A stretch of 64,000 nt of DNA from assembly GCF_004798865.1 (NCBI RefSeq), contig NW_025335268.1, positions 115,851,503 to 115,915,502 on the forward strand, given 5' to 3'. Below the pieces are notes generated by a model. It saw only the letters and a program-made list of their open reading frames with translations, ran no database searches and had not been told where the DNA came from. Source of the DNA: Varanus komodoensis (Eukaryota; Chordata; Lepidosauria; Squamata; Varanidae). Below are positions 62,668-64,000 of this stretch, one piece after another (the first letter of the stretch is position 1; each line of letters starts with the position of its first letter). The position numbers and the translations under genes were made by a program.

Positions 62668-62830
62668 GTCACCTGTCCATCTGCTTGGTTCAGGTGCTGT
62701 TGAGAGGCAAGTACAAGGCCCCTGTTCCCCTTTCTTGTGGTTCTTTATCTTTGAAGTGGACTTTGGCCAGACAGTTCTTCAAATGGAGGAGCTCTTCAAA
62801 TAGACACTGTCCTCAGACAGCCCTTTGAGC
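62668..62830 (+). repeat. Unassigned interspersed repeat, copy 2
   Basis: Pairs with 55755-55910: 'cacctgtccatctgcttggttcaggtgctgttgagaggcaagtacaaggcccctgttcccctttcttgtggttctttatc', then 'ggccagacagttcttcaaatggagg' and 'gacactgtcctcagacagccc'. Same strand and order as copy 1. Confidence 0.55.
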
Positions 62831-64000
62831 AGAGGGCTTTCATCTGAAAATTAGGGTGCCCCTCCCCCAGCTGGCACTGTGCAGTGATGGGTTAATTTGC
62901 TTAGCATTCAGCAAACTAATGGGATTCTGCTATCTGACACTAATCCTTTCTTTAAGTCACTTTAATTTTAAACACTTGATTCTCAGGCTGTGCTTTTCAA
63001 AGGCTAAAGCACTCCTGAGTGTTTGACAAGAACAACAAAATGTCTTCCTATAAAAATCCATCTGTCACAGGAAGTAACAAGAGTTTCTTTTTAGTTCTTT
63101 CTGTTGGAGAAATAAAGAGCATGTACCCTCAGAAGCACTCGGAGGGGATAATTCTTCTCAAGGAAATACTAAGGTTTACCATTTACCCAGTAGTTTTGTG
63201 AATTGGGCTTCATTTAAACCAGGATAAACTTTTCATATTACCCCTTTTCCAACAATTTGGAAAAATATCAGGTGTAGGGGGACTGAATTCAGGGTATTTC
63301 CTCCCTCCTCCCAACATGCTATGCAGTGCGCTATAGAACAATTGCCTAAGTTTAATTAGTTCATTAGCGAAACAAACTATTTGCTCCCTCCAAGTGTAAT
63401 TTGTAATTTGTTCATCCATCATGACAAGAAACAAAATACTGTAGCTTCACTAGTCCAAAGTACCACACTATTTCCCTTTGTGAACAGAGTCAAAAGTAAT
63501 TCACTAGAGGAAACAATATGATTTTCCTTTTTTAGGCCATTCATTCAATTACAGTTTGCCACTGCATAGCACATTAACCTATTTTCTTACTCATATTTTC
63601 ACCTTGGAAGCCTCAGTGACATCAGTAAATTCAGCAGCCAAAGGGGATCATGATAAGATCCTGGCAGTGTTGCAGGATGAAAATTCAACAATTTGTTGAA
63701 TTGCTTTGCTCACAATTGTACCCTAAGTGTTGTGTGAACTCTGTATTTATTCACAAGTAAGTTCAACAGTCAGGGGACTGCCAAGCTGGGAACTGCAGCA
63801 TCCTGACAGAATCATGGAATTCAACACAACAAAGCACAAGCCTATTTTCAAACCCAATGATGAATTAGCATTGGTGGCACATGGGTTCTGGACAATGGGA
63901 TGCTTAGGAAACACAAGGTTTCAGTCCAGTAACCACTGCTACTGCTTTGGTGGGCTTAGAAACAAGCCCCAACATACCCTTAGTGCTGACCTCCTACCTG

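Larger units (their letters stand above)
58561..64000. other. Intergenic, repeats only, to window edge
   Basis: No host exon was recognised. The human neighbour beyond RAD54L (LURAP1, from memory) was looked for and not found. Repeats present are a tRNA-SINE (60136-60300), (ATTT)n at 61344-61364, a MITE-like element (62030-62165) and an unassigned repeat (62668-62830). A Lys-rich open frame at about 60856-61194 is unexplained. Confidence 0.45.

Noticed and set aside
47760-64000. Search for LURAP1, the human neighbour next to RAD54L
   Set aside because: No frame or exon matching a leucine-rich adaptor protein was seen on either strand; it may lie past the right edge.

Overview
The window is vertebrate nuclear DNA, almost certainly from a squamate reptile (lizard or snake). 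Coding sequence is broken into GT-AG exons, and the background is packed with CR1 and L2-type LINE pieces and tRNA-derived SINEs. One SINE has pol III A and B boxes and looks like the Sauria SINE, which is characteristic of squamates. There is no bacterial or viral gene content.

Four host genes were rebuilt exon by exon by reading splice sites and keeping the frame open. From left to right they are NSUN4 (- strand, first four coding exons; the 3' part lies off the left edge), UQCRH (- strand, complete, 4 exons, 91 aa), LRRC41 (+ strand, complete, 10 exons, 803 aa) and RAD54L (- strand, complete, 18 coding exons, 744 aa). From memory this is the same neighbour order and relative orientation as human chromosome 1p (RAD54L-LRRC41-UQCRH-NSUN4), read in reverse.

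Layout: 1-11.0 kb is NSUN4 with LINE/SINE-filled introns, ending in a CpG-rich promoter. 12.6-16.55 kb is UQCRH. UQCRH and LRRC41 are divergent, with 343 bp between their start codons; that space carries six ATGGC (YY1-like) motifs. 16.9-28.6 kb is LRRC41. LRRC41 and RAD54L converge, with about 2.1 kb between their stop codons. 30.6-47.1 kb is RAD54L, with a GC-rich promoter to 47.7 kb. From 47.8 to 64 kb I found no host exon, only repeats. These include a CR1 LINE (50.4-52.9 kb) split by a SINE that contains a 100-N assembly gap, and an older CR1 (57.7-58.6 kb).

The genes do not form one pathway. NSUN4 and UQCRH are mitochondrial (rRNA methylation and respiratory complex III), LRRC41 is a ubiquitin-ligase substrate adaptor, and RAD54L is a homologous-recombination motor. 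I did not find a new multi-gene system. The most interesting observations are: an LRRC41 3' splice site whose pyrimidine tract and likely branch point come from a CR1 tail; a GC-AG intron in RAD54L; loss of the BC-box cysteine in LRRC41; the YY1-like motif cluster; and an apparent assembly duplication on both sides of the N gap.
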